Shown piece after piece: positions 29,774 to 39,272 of a stretch of DNA of 64,000 nucleotides. The stretch covers positions 41,441 to 105,440 of the forward strand of contig CANLCT010000007.1 of NCBI GenBank assembly GCA_947489195.1, in the 5' to 3' direction. Positions within the stretch are counted from its first letter, which is position 1. Each line of letters starts with the position of its first letter. This DNA comes from an uncultured Aquimarina sp. GTDB lineage: Bacteria > Bacteroidota > Bacteroidia > Flavobacteriales > Flavobacteriaceae. The notes below the pieces were generated by a model, which saw only the letters and a program-made list of their open reading frames with translations, was not told the DNA's origin and ran no database searches. The translations under genes and the position numbers were made by a program.

Positions 29774-31315
29774 ATGAGTAAAACGGAGGCGTTTATTGAA
29801 GAAATTCAAAAAGGATATACATTTAAAGAAGACTTTATTGCTTTAGGTGGAGCAATGTTTAATGAAGAAACATTTGCCGATGCTCAAATAAAAATTCCGT
29901 TGAAAACATTAAATAGACACGGATTAATTGCAGGGGCAACAGGTACAGGTAAAACAAAAACTTTACAAGTATTAGCAGAAAATTTGAGTAATAAAGGTGT
30001 TCCGGTATTGCTTATGGATTTAAAAGGAGATTTGAGTGGTATCGCCCAACCAAGTCCTGGGCACGCTAAAATAGATGAGCGTCATAAAAAAATAGGGATT
30101 CCTTTTGAAGCAAATGGATTTCCTGTGGAAATTTTATCACTTTCAGAGCAACAAGGAACACGTTTGCGAGCAACAGTTAGTGAGTTTGGTCCTGTTTTGC
30201 TTTCGCGAATATTAAATGTTACCGAGACTCAAGCTGGAATATTAGCTGTTATTTTTAAATATTGCGATGATAATAAATTGCCTTTGTTAGATTTAAATGA
30301 TTTAAAAAAAACATTGCAATATGCCACGGGCGAAGGAAAGCATGAAATTCAAAAAGAGTATGGAAGTATTTCCAAAACATCGACAGGTTCTATAATCCGA
30401 AAAATTATTGAAATAGAACAGCAAGGGGGAGATTTATTTTTTGGAGAGCGTTCTTTTGAGATTGATGATTTACTACGACAGGATGATAAAGGGAGAGGAT
30501 ACATAAATATTATTCGTTTAACAGATATACAGGATAAGCCTAAATTATTTTCAACATTTATGCTGAGTCTTTTGGCAGAAATTTATAGCACAATGCCAGA
30601 ACAAGGCGATAGTGATCGACCTGAGCTAGTATTGTTTTTAGATGAGGCCCATTTGATATTTAATCAAGCATCATCTGCATTATTGGATCAAATAGAAAAT
30701 ATTGTTAAGCTTATTCGGTCAAAGGGAGTCGGTCTTTTTTTTGTAACTCAAAATCCTACCGATGTCCCCGATGGAGTATTAGGGCAGTTGGGGTTAAAAA
30801 TCCAGCATGCATTGCGTGCTTTTACAGCAAAGGATAGGAAGGCCATTAAATTGACGGCAGAAAATTATCCAATTTCAGAATTTTATGATACTGCAGAAGT
30901 ACTAACTTCTTTAGGAATAGGGGAAGCTTTAGTTTCGGTACTTGATGAAAAAGGAAGACCAACACCTTTAGCTCAGACCCTACTCAGAGCGCCAATGAGT
31001 AGAATGGATGTGTTGACAAAACAAGAGCTCAAAAAATTGGTAGAAAGTTCAGAATTGGTAGAAAAATATAATGAGTCTATTGATAGAGAGAGTGCTTATG
31101 AATTATTGAATAAAAAAATAGAAAAAGCAGAAGCAGAAGAGGCTAAAGAAGCAGCGCAGAGTGAACGCGAAAAATTAAATAAGCGTAGCTCAAGTCGAAG
31201 AGGGGCAAGTTCTAAGAACAGTTCAAGTGGTGCACAAAAAGCCATTATAAAAGTATTAACTAGCGCAACATTTATTAGAGGTGCGCTGGGTATATTAAAT
31301 AAAATGATGAGATAA
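29774..31315 (+). CDS. HerA-like ATPase, DUF853 family
   Basis: The 513-residue protein is a RecA-fold ATPase: Walker A GATGTGKT (54-61), Walker B VLFLDEAHLIF, and the FFVTQNPTDVP segment typical of the DUF853/HerA C-terminal group. It has no N-terminal HAS-barrel and no adjacent NurA nuclease. A Glu/Ala/Lys-rich coil (about 440-480) and a Ser/Arg-rich stretch precede the end. The family is thought to move DNA or protein but no clear role is known. Confidence 0.85.
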   Translation: MSKTEAFIEEIQKGYTFKEDFIALGGAMFNEETFADAQIKIPLKTLNRHGLIAGATGTGKTKTLQVLAENLSNKGVPVLLMDLKGDLSGIAQPSPGHAKIDERHKKIGIPFEANGFPVEILSLSEQQGTRLRATVSEFGPVLLSRILNVTETQAGILAVIFKYCDDNKLPLLDLNDLKKTLQYATGEGKHEIQKEYGSISKTSTGSIIRKIIEIEQQGGDLFFGERSFEIDDLLRQDDKGRGYINIIRLTDIQDKPKLFSTFMLSLLAEIYSTMPEQGDSDRPELVLFLDEAHLIFNQASSALLDQIENIVKLIRSKGVGLFFVTQNPTDVPDGVLGQLGLKIQHALRAFTAKDRKAIKLTAENYPISEFYDTAEVLTSLGIGEALVSVLDEKGRPTPLAQTLLRAPMSRMDVLTKQELKKLVESSELVEKYNESIDRESAYELLNKKIEKAEAEEAKEAAQSEREKLNKRSSSRRGASSKNSSSGAQKAIIKVLTSATFIRGALGILNKMMR

Positions 31316-31401
31316 GCTTAATGGTTTATTGTTAAGCAGGGGTTATTTTTTTGGATCAATAAAATGAAGGTATTTCTGTTTTTTTTCCATAAAAAAGAAC
31401 C

Positions 31402-31409
31402 TATGTTTG
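31402..31409 (+). promoter_or_regulatory. Candidate -7 promoter box
   Basis: TATGTTTG, 27 bases before the ATG of the lipoprotein gene. No suitable TTG upstream. Confidence 0.35.
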
Positions 31410-31436
31410 TGTCTCTAAATCGAAATAAAAATTATC

Positions 31437-31994
31437 ATGAAAATAACACGCTTTTCGTTAGTCGCTTTAATAACACTTTCTTTTTTTAGTTGTCAAAAAA
31501 AGGTAAACCCTTTTGAAATAGGTATAGATCATGTAGGTGAGCTTACTAAAACAAGTACAGTTAAGGATTTGGATAAGATTTATGCAATGGATTCTATTGT
31601 TAAACATATAGCAGGTGACGAATTTGTAGTAAATGCAAATGAAATAGAAATATACGATAAACAAGGAAAACAATTATTGATTTTAGAAGCTACTCAAGAG
31701 TTTGACTCAACAGCAACTATAAAGTCTATAAGAGTAATTGATCCTCGATTTAAAACAGTAAAGGGTTTTAATACGCTAAGTACATTTAAGGAATTAAAAG
31801 ATAATTATACGATTTCAAAAATAACAAATACGTTAAGTTCTGTATTGGTAGATATTAATGAAATTAATGCCTACGTGGCTATTGATAAAAAAGAATTGCC
31901 TAATCAAGTGCAATTTGACACCAAAACTAAGATTGAAGCTGTAAATATACCCGATACAGCAAAAATCAAATATTTCTGGCTGAGTTGGGAGTAA
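31437..31994 (+). CDS. Hypothetical lipoprotein
   Basis: The 185-residue protein has a lipobox (LSFFSC, Cys about 19) and a mature part with no named domain; short strands such as ELTKTSTVKDLDKIYAMDSI and IEIYDKQGKQLLILEA suggest a mixed alpha/beta structure. Single gene flanked by a candidate promoter and a terminator. Confidence 0.75.
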   Translation: MKITRFSLVALITLSFFSCQKKVNPFEIGIDHVGELTKTSTVKDLDKIYAMDSIVKHIAGDEFVVNANEIEIYDKQGKQLLILEATQEFDSTATIKSIRVIDPRFKTVKGFNTLSTFKELKDNYTISKITNTLSSVLVDINEINAYVAIDKKELPNQVQFDTKTKIEAVNIPDTAKIKYFWLSWE

Positions 31995-32006
31995 TAATAA
32001 AGTTAT

Positions 32007-32042
32007 AAAGACTGTTTTACAAAATAAGTAGACAGTCTTTTT
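32007..32042 (+). terminator. Terminator after lipoprotein gene
   Basis: AAAGACTGT / ACAGTCTTT stem with a 16-base loop and T run. Confidence 0.75.
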
Positions 32043-32109
32043 AATATTATTTAAAAAGGTATTTTAATAAAGGGAGCAGTATCACTTCTTGCGAAAGCAA
32101 AATAATAAC

Positions 32110-32949
32110 ATGACAAATCAAATAAAAAAGATAGTGCCAATTTTAATAGGGAAACAATTAAAATTTAGGGCATTATGGTCTTCAGATAAAGCTGCTGAAC
32201 AAGCTTTTAATTTATTTTGTTCTCCTCAAAAAGGACGTGTTAGGCCCGAAGAAGAAGATTTTTTAGAGGATGCAAAACTAGAAAAAGTACTTACTAAGGG
32301 GCATAAAATACAAACATATCAGTGGGAAGGTTCAGGTGATACTATTTTATTATTGCATGGCTGGGAGAGTAATAGTTACCGTTGGCGATCTCTGGTAGCG
32401 GAGTTGCAGAATACTAATTTTAATATTATTGCTGTGGATGCCCCAGGACAAGGTTACTCCAGTGGTAAATATTTAAGTGTGCCTTTGTATATGGATTGCA
32501 TACAAGATATTATAGAAAAACATCAGCCAACAGTAGTAATAGGTCATTCGTTAGGAGGAATGACTGCTATTTACAATCAATACACACATCCGGAATCTAG
32601 TGTAGAAAAATTAGTGGCACTTGGGCCGCCGTCTGAATTGTCCTTTTTTATGAAGGGATTTCAAAACACACTTGATTTATCAGTGCAATTTATGAGTAAA
32701 ATGGATGAATATTTATTTGGTAGGTTTGGTTTTTATGCCGCAGGGTTTTCTATTGCTAAGTTTGCCGAAAATCTAAAAATACCAGGTTTGTTAATTTTAG
32801 AGAAAAATGATGAACTGGCTCCTTATAAATATTCCAAAAGAATTGCTGATAATTGGAATAAATGTGAACTGTATACAGTTGAAAATGTAGGGCACTCACT
32901 TCAGTCAGATGCGATAAATAAAAAAATTTTAAGTTATTTAATGATGTAA
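32110..32949 (+). CDS. Alpha/beta hydrolase
   Basis: The product (279 residues from ATG 32110) is a typical alpha/beta hydrolase: oxyanion LLLHGWESNSYRW, VDAPGQGYSSG, nucleophile Ser in VVIGHSLGGMTAI, acid Asp in NDELAP and catalytic His in VGHSLQ. A TTG at 32089 opens the same frame but the ATG has better spacing. The substrate is unknown. Confidence 0.85.
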   Translation: MTNQIKKIVPILIGKQLKFRALWSSDKAAEQAFNLFCSPQKGRVRPEEEDFLEDAKLEKVLTKGHKIQTYQWEGSGDTILLLHGWESNSYRWRSLVAELQNTNFNIIAVDAPGQGYSSGKYLSVPLYMDCIQDIIEKHQPTVVIGHSLGGMTAIYNQYTHPESSVEKLVALGPPSELSFFMKGFQNTLDLSVQFMSKMDEYLFGRFGFYAAGFSIAKFAENLKIPGLLILEKNDELAPYKYSKRIADNWNKCELYTVENVGHSLQSDAINKKILSYLMM

Positions 32950-33027
32950 TTTAATTTCTGTATCTCATTTACTTACTAGTAACATTATTAATGGATTTTA
33001 TTATTGTAATTTAGCATGTGGATCTTA

Positions 33028-33076
33028 TTGTTATGGGGTAGAATAAATACATTATTTTTGTAAAAAATAATGTATT
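33028..33076 (+). promoter_or_regulatory. rluF promoter with a 14-bp palindrome over the start
   Basis: TTG at 33028-33030, 22 bases, TATTTTTG at 33053-33060. A perfect 14-bp inverted repeat (arms 33046-33059 and 33063-33076, 3-base loop) covers the box and the first two bases of the start codon. Confidence 0.6.
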
Positions 33077-33899
33077 GGAAAAATCAACGATAAGGTTAAA
33101 TAAATATTTGAGCGAAATTGGTTATTGTTCTCGCAGAGCCGCTGATAAACTTATCGAAGAGCAGCGTATATTGGTAAATAATGAGTTGCCGCAAATGGGG
33201 CAAAAAGTTTCGCCAGACGATGCAATAAGTGTTGATGGCGAAAAGATTCAAGATCCAAAGCGAGAACATGTATATTTAGCTTTTAATAAACCAGTAGGAG
33301 TGGTTTGTACTACTGATTTACGTGAAAAAGATAATATTATTGATTTCATTAATTACCCACAACGAATATTCCCTATAGGAAGGCTTGATAAGCTTAGTGA
33401 AGGTTTAATTCTTTTAACCAGTGATGGTGATATTGTAAATAAAATATTGCGTTCACGTTACAATCATGAAAAAGAATATATAGTAACTGTTGATAAACTA
33501 ATTACTCCCGACTTTATAAAACGTATGGGTAATGGATTACCTATTTTAGATACTGTAACTAAAAAATGTATTGTTGAGGAAATTAGTAAATTCAGTTTTA
33601 GAATTATTTTAACCCAAGGTTTAAATAGGCAGATTAGACGGATGTGTGAATATTTAGGATATGATGTAGTCAAACTAAAGCGTGTTCGAATAATGGATAT
33701 AAAACTTCGATCAAATGTAGGAGAATACGTATTAATTTCGCAAACTGAGATGTTTTCTAATTTGAAATCTGACGATAATATAGATTTAACTACTATAAAA
33801 AATAGTGAAAATAGTTCAAAAAATGATCAGTTAGATAGGGATTATTTAAAAAAAAATAAAAAAATTAGACCACAAAGGAGGACAAGGAAAGATCGATAA
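33075..33899 (+). CDS. rluF: 23S rRNA pseudouridine synthase, RluF type
   Basis: The 274-residue protein has an S4 RNA-binding domain (about 5-55, RLNKYLSEIGYCSRRAADKL) and an RsuA/RluB/F catalytic domain with Asp105 in GRLDKLSEGLILLTSDG and the closing motif GLNRQIRRMCEYLGYDV. This matches RluF, which modifies U2604 of 23S rRNA. The C-terminal tail is Lys/Arg-rich (RPQRRTRKDR). The start is TTG, only 15 bases after a strong promoter box; the nearby ATG is out of frame. Confidence 0.9.
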   Translation: MEKSTIRLNKYLSEIGYCSRRAADKLIEEQRILVNNELPQMGQKVSPDDAISVDGEKIQDPKREHVYLAFNKPVGVVCTTDLREKDNIIDFINYPQRIFPIGRLDKLSEGLILLTSDGDIVNKILRSRYNHEKEYIVTVDKLITPDFIKRMGNGLPILDTVTKKCIVEEISKFSFRIILTQGLNRQIRRMCEYLGYDVVKLKRVRIMDIKLRSNVGEYVLISQTEMFSNLKSDDNIDLTTIKNSENSSKNDQLDRDYLKKNKKIRPQRRTRKDR

Positions 33900-34039
33900 T
33901 GGTATAAAAAAAATAAAAATTAAATACCTGTTTTTTAGATATTTACAAATTTTTAAAGAAAAGGACTACAGCTATATTCAAACTTGAAAACCAGTTTATT
34001 GCCTTAAAAACCAACTTTAAAACAATAAAAACATACGTT

Positions 34040-34073
34040 TTGTCGATTTTCTGACTAAAATCTATTATATTTG
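34040..34073 (+). promoter_or_regulatory. Promoter of SH3-domain gene
   Basis: TTG at 34040-34042, 23 bases, TATATTTG at 34066-34073, which leaves a leader of about 70 bases before the ATG at 34150. Confidence 0.6.
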
Positions 34074-34149
34074 ATTTGTATTAGATGACGTGTTTTTTTT
34101 GGCATGTTTATTGAAAGCCTACTAATACAAACGTAAATTACTAGAAAAT

Positions 34150-34962
34150 ATGAAAAAGTTTTTAGCCTCAATTTTTATTTTTCTTAGCATCACTTTTGTT
34201 TATGCGCAAGAAGAATTGTACTTCGTTTCAGTCGAATCATCGTCATTACGAAGTGGACCTGGAACAAACTACAACATTGTAGCAGAATTAGGAAAAGGAA
34301 TGCAAGTTTTATTAATCAGCGAAGATTTTGGTGATTGGTGGACAGTGCAGTACAAAACAATGAATGGTTTTATCAGACGATCTGATATACTAGCAGTACC
34401 TGCAGGAATTGTTATTCAACCTAAAGAAGAAGAAGATAATGAAGGAGATTACTATGAAGAAGATGACGCCACTTCAAGTAAATATGATGATTGGGAATCT
34501 ACTGAATATGAAACAGGAGAAACACCTGAATGTTTAAATATCGTACCTGAATTTGATTACAGTTTAGATAATTTCCTTAAAATTAAAAATGTAGGTTCAA
34601 ATACAGAAGCCGTAGTAAAGTTGATTAAAATAGACAATACTAATGGAGAAGAGTTAACTTATCGTATTGCATACATTCAAGACGGTGATATTCATCAGAT
34701 GAAAAATATACCAGCAGGTAAGTACTATTTGAAAATTGCCTACGGTAAGGATTGGAGAGAATTTACTGAAAATGGAAACTGTTTCGGAAGGTTTGTTGAG
34801 AATCCTCAATATGAAAAAGGTGATGATATTGTAGATTTTACACCCATCAAAACAAGTCAAGGTACAGACGTTCCTTCATATGAGTTGACACTAGATGTTA
34901 GTAATTCAAGTTCTAACAGTTTAGAAACAGAAGATATCTCAGAAAAAGATTTTAATAATTAA
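34150..34962 (+). CDS. Secreted SH3b-domain protein
   Basis: The 270-residue protein has a signal peptide (to about 20), a bacterial SH3 domain (about 22-82, VSVESSSLRSGPGTNYNIVA, GDWWTVQYKTMNGFI), an acidic linker (about 95-120) and a C-terminal beta domain rich in Lys/Asn. SH3b domains often bind peptidoglycan, but the partner here is unknown. Own promoter and terminator. Confidence 0.8.
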   Translation: MKKFLASIFIFLSITFVYAQEELYFVSVESSSLRSGPGTNYNIVAELGKGMQVLLISEDFGDWWTVQYKTMNGFIRRSDILAVPAGIVIQPKEEEDNEGDYYEEDDATSSKYDDWESTEYETGETPECLNIVPEFDYSLDNFLKIKNVGSNTEAVVKLIKIDNTNGEELTYRIAYIQDGDIHQMKNIPAGKYYLKIAYGKDWREFTENGNCFGRFVENPQYEKGDDIVDFTPIKTSQGTDVPSYELTLDVSNSSSNSLETEDISEKDFNN

Positions 34963-34989
34963 AATTTTTATTAGGCTAATATATATAAT

Positions 34990-35021
34990 AGACTCGAAGC
35001 ACTGCTTCGAGTCTTTTTTTT
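34990..35021 (+). terminator. Terminator after SH3 gene
   Basis: Stem AGACTCGAAGC / GCTTCGAGTCT with 2-base loop, then eight T. Confidence 0.92.
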
Positions 35022-35116
35022 GTGTTTAACCAAAGCTAATGCTAGTTAATACATTAATTTTAATTTGAAAATAATATTAGTAGCCTTTCCTCTTATTACA
35101 ATAAATACAAAAACAC

Positions 35117-35124
35117 TATTTTTG
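35117..35124 (+). promoter_or_regulatory. Candidate -7 box of rsgA operon
   Basis: TATTTTTG, 26 bases before the rsgA ATG. Confidence 0.45.
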
Positions 35125-35149
35125 TTGCTTAATATTTATAAAACAATTA

Positions 35150-36103
35150 ATGACAGGAACCGTTTACAAATCTACAGGAAGCTGGTACACAGTAAAAGGT
35201 GAAGATCATGTGTTTTATAATTGCCGAATTAAAGGTAAATTTAGGATAAAAGGTATTAAAAGTACCAATCCAGTTTCTGTAGGTGATCTCGTAGTTTTTG
35301 ATATTGAAAAGCAAGATGAGCAAACTACAGGAGTCATTAAAGAGATCAAGGAGCGTTCAAATTATATTGTTCGTAAATCTGTTAATTTATCCAAGCAAAC
35401 ACATATTATAGCTTCTAATATTGATATTGTTTTTTTGGTTATAACGTTAAATAATCCACCAACTTTTACATCTTTTATTGATCGTTTTTTAGTTACAGCT
35501 AAAGCTTATGGTATTGAAGCTGTATTATTGTTTAATAAAATAGATACGTATACCAGTGATGAGTTAGATGAAATACGGTATTTAGCGCATTTGTACAGAA
35601 AAATTGGATACAAGTGCGAAGGTATTTCGGCAAAAACTGGTAAAAATATGGATAAGGTAGTGGCGTTAATGAAAGGCAAAGTAAGTATGTTTTCGGGGCA
35701 TAGTGGGGTTGGAAAATCTACATTAGTCAATGCCATTCAGCCCAGTTTAGATTTAAAAACCACAGAAATTAGTGGGCAGCACAAACAAGGGCAACATACA
35801 ACTACGTTTGCCGAAATGTATGATTTGGAAAATGATATTCGAATTATTGATACCCCTGGAATAAAAGGTTTTGGAGTTGTTGATATGGAAGAGAGTGAGG
35901 TAAGTGGTTATTTTCCAGAATTTTTTGAGCGTCAATCCAATTGTAAGTTTAATAATTGTATGCATAAAGAAGAACCAAAGTGTGCCATAAAAGATGCTTT
36001 GGAAGCAGGAGAAATAGCATGGTCACGCTACAAAAGTTACCTGCAAATATTAGAAGGTGATGATACGCATTATCGTAAAAATGAATATACTAAAGATTCA
36101 TGA
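35150..36103 (+). CDS. rsgA: Ribosome small-subunit GTPase RsgA
   Basis: The 317-residue enzyme helps 30S maturation. It has an N-terminal OB-fold, a circularly permuted GTPase (G4 NKID before G1 GHSGVGKST and G3 DTPGIKGFG) and the C-terminal Cys/His zinc site (CKFNNCMHKEEPKC). First gene of a row with dtd, mazG-like, a small membrane gene and aroA; it overlaps dtd by 4 bases (ATGA). Confidence 0.96.
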   Translation: MTGTVYKSTGSWYTVKGEDHVFYNCRIKGKFRIKGIKSTNPVSVGDLVVFDIEKQDEQTTGVIKEIKERSNYIVRKSVNLSKQTHIIASNIDIVFLVITLNNPPTFTSFIDRFLVTAKAYGIEAVLLFNKIDTYTSDELDEIRYLAHLYRKIGYKCEGISAKTGKNMDKVVALMKGKVSMFSGHSGVGKSTLVNAIQPSLDLKTTEISGQHKQGQHTTTFAEMYDLENDIRIIDTPGIKGFGVVDMEESEVSGYFPEFFERQSNCKFNNCMHKEEPKCAIKDALEAGEIAWSRYKSYLQILEGDDTHYRKNEYTKDS

Positions 36104-36552
36104 GGGTAGTAATACAACGTGTTTTAGAGGCATCTGTAGTTGTTGAGGGTGAAATAGTCGGGGCAATAAATAAAGGGTTATTGGTGTTGCTAGGTGTTGA
36201 GGCGACGGATAATGATGTAGATATTGATTGGTTGGTAAAAAAGATTATTCAATTACGTATTTTTCCTGGGAGTGCAGGTAATATAGATAAAAGTGTTTTA
36301 GATATTGATGGAGAAATTGCAGTAATAAGTCAGTTTACATTATATGCAAGTACTAAAAAAGGAAATCGTCCCAGTTTTATAAAATCTGCCAAACCCGAAA
36401 TAGCAGAACCTATTTATCAAAAATTTGTAACTCAATTATCTAATAAATTAGGTAAAAAAATAGCTACAGGTATTTTTGGAGCTGATATGAAAGTGTCGTT
36501 AGTCAATGATGGTCCTGTAACGATATGTATGGATACAAAAAACAAAGAATAA
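36100..36552 (+). CDS. dtd: D-aminoacyl-tRNA deacylase
   Basis: The 150-residue enzyme hydrolyses D-amino acids from tRNA. Family motifs: RVVIQRVLEASVVVEGE, the SQFTLYA segment near the active site, and NDGPVTICMDT with the Gly-cis-Pro-like GP motif at the end. It shares ATGA with rsgA. Confidence 0.96.
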   Translation: MRVVIQRVLEASVVVEGEIVGAINKGLLVLLGVEATDNDVDIDWLVKKIIQLRIFPGSAGNIDKSVLDIDGEIAVISQFTLYASTKKGNRPSFIKSAKPEIAEPIYQKFVTQLSNKLGKKIATGIFGADMKVSLVNDGPVTICMDTKNKE

Positions 36553-36590
36553 TTGTTTTACATTTTAATAATTATTGATAATTAATAGAA

Positions 36591-36917
36591 ATGGATATAA
36601 AAAATGCACAGTTAGCTGTTGATGAATGGATAAAAAATCATGGAGTTCGTTATTTTAATGAGTTAACAAATATGGCGCAACTTACTGAAGAAGTAGGTGA
36701 AGTGGCGCGAATAATTGCTAGGCGTTATGGAGAGCAGAGTGAAAAGGAAAGTGATAAAAATAAAGACTTGGGGGAGGAATTAGCAGATGTGGTTTTTGTA
36801 GTTTTGTGCTTAGCAAATCAAACAGGTGTTAATTTAGAAGAAGCCTTCAATAAAAAATTGGATATAAAAACCCAAAGAGATCATGATAGGCATCATAATA
36901 ATGAAAAATTAAAGTAA
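36591..36917 (+). CDS. MazG-like nucleotide pyrophosphohydrolase
   Basis: The 108-residue all-alpha protein has the metal-binding pattern EEVGEVARII and DLGEELADVVFVVLCLA of MazG/dUTPase-type pyrophosphohydrolases, which clear noncanonical nucleotides. It begins 38 bases after dtd and ends 1 base before the next gene, so it belongs to the rsgA operon. Confidence 0.9.
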   Translation: MDIKNAQLAVDEWIKNHGVRYFNELTNMAQLTEEVGEVARIIARRYGEQSEKESDKNKDLGEELADVVFVVLCLANQTGVNLEEAFNKKLDIKTQRDHDRHHNNEKLK

Positions 36918-36918
36918 T

Positions 36919-37179
36919 ATGTTTAAGCAAATAATGAGTTCTGAAGCGTATTGGAGATCTGTAATTAGACTTGGGTTACTATTCGCTATTGTTTTTAGTC
37001 TAGTGGAGCATATTGGGCAATATAAAGGAATCAATTTTGATGGATTTAAAGCTGATATTCTTGATAAAGGATTGATATTTAGATATGTAAGGTCAAAAGT
37101 AGTTGGGGGGTTAATTTACGGATTAATTGTATCCTTTGTTTTTCAGCGTCGTAAAATTATTGAGAGTAGAAAAAAATAA
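36919..37179 (+). CDS. Small membrane protein in rsgA-aroA operon
   Basis: The 86-residue protein has two hydrophobic segments (about 16-30 and 60-76) and basic C-terminal residues (FQRRKIIESRKK). Of unknown function; it is regularly spaced between mazG-like and aroA here, with the stop overlapping aroA's ATG by one base (TAATG). Confidence 0.75.
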   Translation: MFKQIMSSEAYWRSVIRLGLLFAIVFSLVEHIGQYKGINFDGFKADILDKGLIFRYVRSKVVGGLIYGLIVSFVFQRRKIIESRKK

Positions 37180-38414
37180 TGAATTTAAAATTAACTCAAA
37201 TTGCAGATATTTCAAATGAAACACTGCAAATAACAGGATCAAAAAGTGAAGCAAATAGATTACTGATTTTGCAGGCACTATATTCAAAAATTGCTATTGA
37301 AAATTTATCTAATAGTGATGATTCTCAAGTAATGCAAACAGCAATTGCAAGCGTAGATGAATTGGTAGATATACATCATGCAGGTACTGCAATGCGTTTT
37401 TTAACTTCGTATTTTGCTACCCGAGAAGGGCGCAAAACTATTTTAACAGGTAGTAAGCGTATGCAGCAACGTCCTATAAAAATTTTGGTAGATGCTTTAC
37501 GTGATTTGGGAGCAGATATTACTTATCAAAAGGAAGAAGGTTATCCTCCTATAGTTTTAAACGGTAAAAAACTTTCAAAAAATAAAGTAAGTTTAAAAGC
37601 AAATGTAAGTAGCCAGTATATTTCATCATTAATGTTAGTGGCGCCTTCGTTAGAAAATGGATTAGAAATTGTGTTGGAAGGTAAGGTGACTTCAGTTCCT
37701 TATATTAAAATGACATTATCTTTGTTAAAGGAAATTGGAGCTAAAGGTAGTTTTGAAAATAATACTATTAAGATTGAAGCTTTAACAGATTCAAAAACGG
37801 ATACAATTGTTGTAGAATCAGACTGGAGTTCTGCTTCGTATTTTTATAGTTTAGTAGCACTTTCAAAAAATGCAAAAATAACTCTAGGGAGTTATAAAGA
37901 ATCAAGCTATCAAGGGGATGCAGCTTTAGCAGAAATTTATAAAAATTTAGGAGTAAAAACTTTGTATGCTAATAATACGATTACTTTAGAAAAAGTATCT
38001 GATGTAACAATCGGAGAAGATGCGTTTAGTGGAGCTTTAGATTTGGCAAATTCTCCCGATATTGCTCAAACAATAGCAGTTACGTGTTTTGGTTTGGGAG
38101 TGTCATGTTATTTAACAGGTTTACATACGCTTAAAATTAAAGAGACAGATCGTTTAGAGGCTTTAAAAGCAGAAATTGAAAAACTAGGCGGAAATGTAAT
38201 GATTACCGAAGATGCGTTAAAACTTAGTAAAGCTTTAGCTATAAAACCAGGTGTGGCTATAGATACTTATCAGGATCATAGAATGGCGATGGCGTTTGCA
38301 CCTTTGGCATTAAGAACAGAATTACAGATAAATGAGGCTGAAGTGGTGAGTAAGTCTTATCCAGATTTTTGGGCAGATATGAAAAAGCTCGGTTTTATTA
38401 TTGCAGAAGTATAA
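37179..38414 (+). CDS. aroA: 3-phosphoshikimate 1-carboxyvinyltransferase (EPSP synthase)
   Basis: The 411-residue enzyme makes EPSP in aromatic amino acid synthesis. Signatures: LQITGSKSEANRLLILQAL, DIHHAGTAMRFLTSYFA (family LG-AGTA-R), SSQYISSLMLVAP, and LKIKETDRLEALKAE/ DHRMAMAFAPLAL near the end. It is a little shorter than E. coli AroA (427), as usual for Flavobacteria. Last gene of the operon, followed by a terminator. Confidence 0.96.
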   Translation: MNLKLTQIADISNETLQITGSKSEANRLLILQALYSKIAIENLSNSDDSQVMQTAIASVDELVDIHHAGTAMRFLTSYFATREGRKTILTGSKRMQQRPIKILVDALRDLGADITYQKEEGYPPIVLNGKKLSKNKVSLKANVSSQYISSLMLVAPSLENGLEIVLEGKVTSVPYIKMTLSLLKEIGAKGSFENNTIKIEALTDSKTDTIVVESDWSSASYFYSLVALSKNAKITLGSYKESSYQGDAALAEIYKNLGVKTLYANNTITLEKVSDVTIGEDAFSGALDLANSPDIAQTIAVTCFGLGVSCYLTGLHTLKIKETDRLEALKAEIEKLGGNVMITEDALKLSKALAIKPGVAIDTYQDHRMAMAFAPLALRTELQINEAEVVSKSYPDFWADMKKLGFIIAEV

Positions 38415-38448
38415 GCTAATAACAAATTTGCTAAGAAGAATACAGAAA

Positions 38449-38476
38449 ACTCACGCTTTAGTCGTGAGTTTTTTTG
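38449..38476 (+). terminator. Terminator after aroA
   Basis: AACTCACG / CGTGAGTT stem, 7-base loop, T run. Confidence 0.85.
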
Positions 38477-38589
38477 TTGGATGTAAGAGTAGTTTTACAG
38501 CTAAAACGTTGTAAATTATTTACTTAATATTTCGAACAATAATATTAGATAAGTGATGTTTATGCACGTGAACACAATAAACTATACTT

Positions 38590-39045
38590 ATGAAATATTC
38601 ATTATTATTTTTAAGCTTTTTAATTCTTCCGTTTTATATCAATGCACAAATTGTAGTTGTTGAAAAAAAGAATAAAATAGAATTAGTAGGGGGCATTCAG
38701 CCAATTAAAAGACACAAAGTGGAATTAACAAGGTTTGAAAAAACGTATTGTTTAAATTATGTAGACACAAAGTTTAAAAACAATTACCAATATAAAAGTT
38801 TTTGTTTTGATGATCTGGAAGGTTCGTTTGATAATTTTTATGATACTATTATTAATGGTTTTGAAGAATTGCCAGAAGATCCTGTTAATATATCATTTCC
38901 CGATTGTAAGGTTGAATTTAAATTCACTTCTTCATTGGGGATTTCTTATGTAGAGTTTTTTCATTACTTTAATGGTCAAGTGGGAACAAGTGTTATGATT
39001 TCAAAAGGCAAATGGGAAAAATTATTTGGAAGGGGTCGAATTTAA
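38590..39045 (+). CDS. Hypothetical secreted protein
   Basis: The 151-residue protein has a signal peptide (FLILPFYINA) and a mature part with three Cys (YCLNYVDTK, FCFDDLEGS, PDCKVEFKF) and mainly beta character. No family recognised. A hairpin follows at 39061. Confidence 0.7.
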   Translation: MKYSLLFLSFLILPFYINAQIVVVEKKNKIELVGGIQPIKRHKVELTRFEKTYCLNYVDTKFKNNYQYKSFCFDDLEGSFDNFYDTIINGFEELPEDPVNISFPDCKVEFKFTSSLGISYVEFFHYFNGQVGTSVMISKGKWEKLFGRGRI

Positions 39046-39060
39046 GATTGTAAATGTGAT

Positions 39061-39089
39061 AGCCAATTTATGCAATTAAATTGGCTTTA
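39061..39089 (+). terminator. Hairpin, probable terminator
   Basis: AGCCAATTTA / TAAATTGGCT stem with 6-base loop; only a weak T run follows. Confidence 0.5.
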
Positions 39090-39217
39090 TGTATTAGAGT
39101 TTCGTTATGGGGCTTTGATATATAATAAATACTAGTATTTTCTTGATTTAAGCATAGCATCATTTATGAGTTTATGGGGGATGAAGTAGTTTATTTTTAT
39201 TTTTTATCAATAAATAC

Positions 39218-39249
39218 TTGACAACCCCTATGTTCAGATTGTATATTTG
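39218..39249 (+). promoter_or_regulatory. queA promoter
   Basis: TTG at 39218-39220, 21 bases, TATATTTG at 39242-39249, 23 bases before the queA ATG: the textbook Bacteroidetes layout. Confidence 0.7.
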
Positions 39250-39272
39250 CCCTCTTATCAAAAACTAGATAT

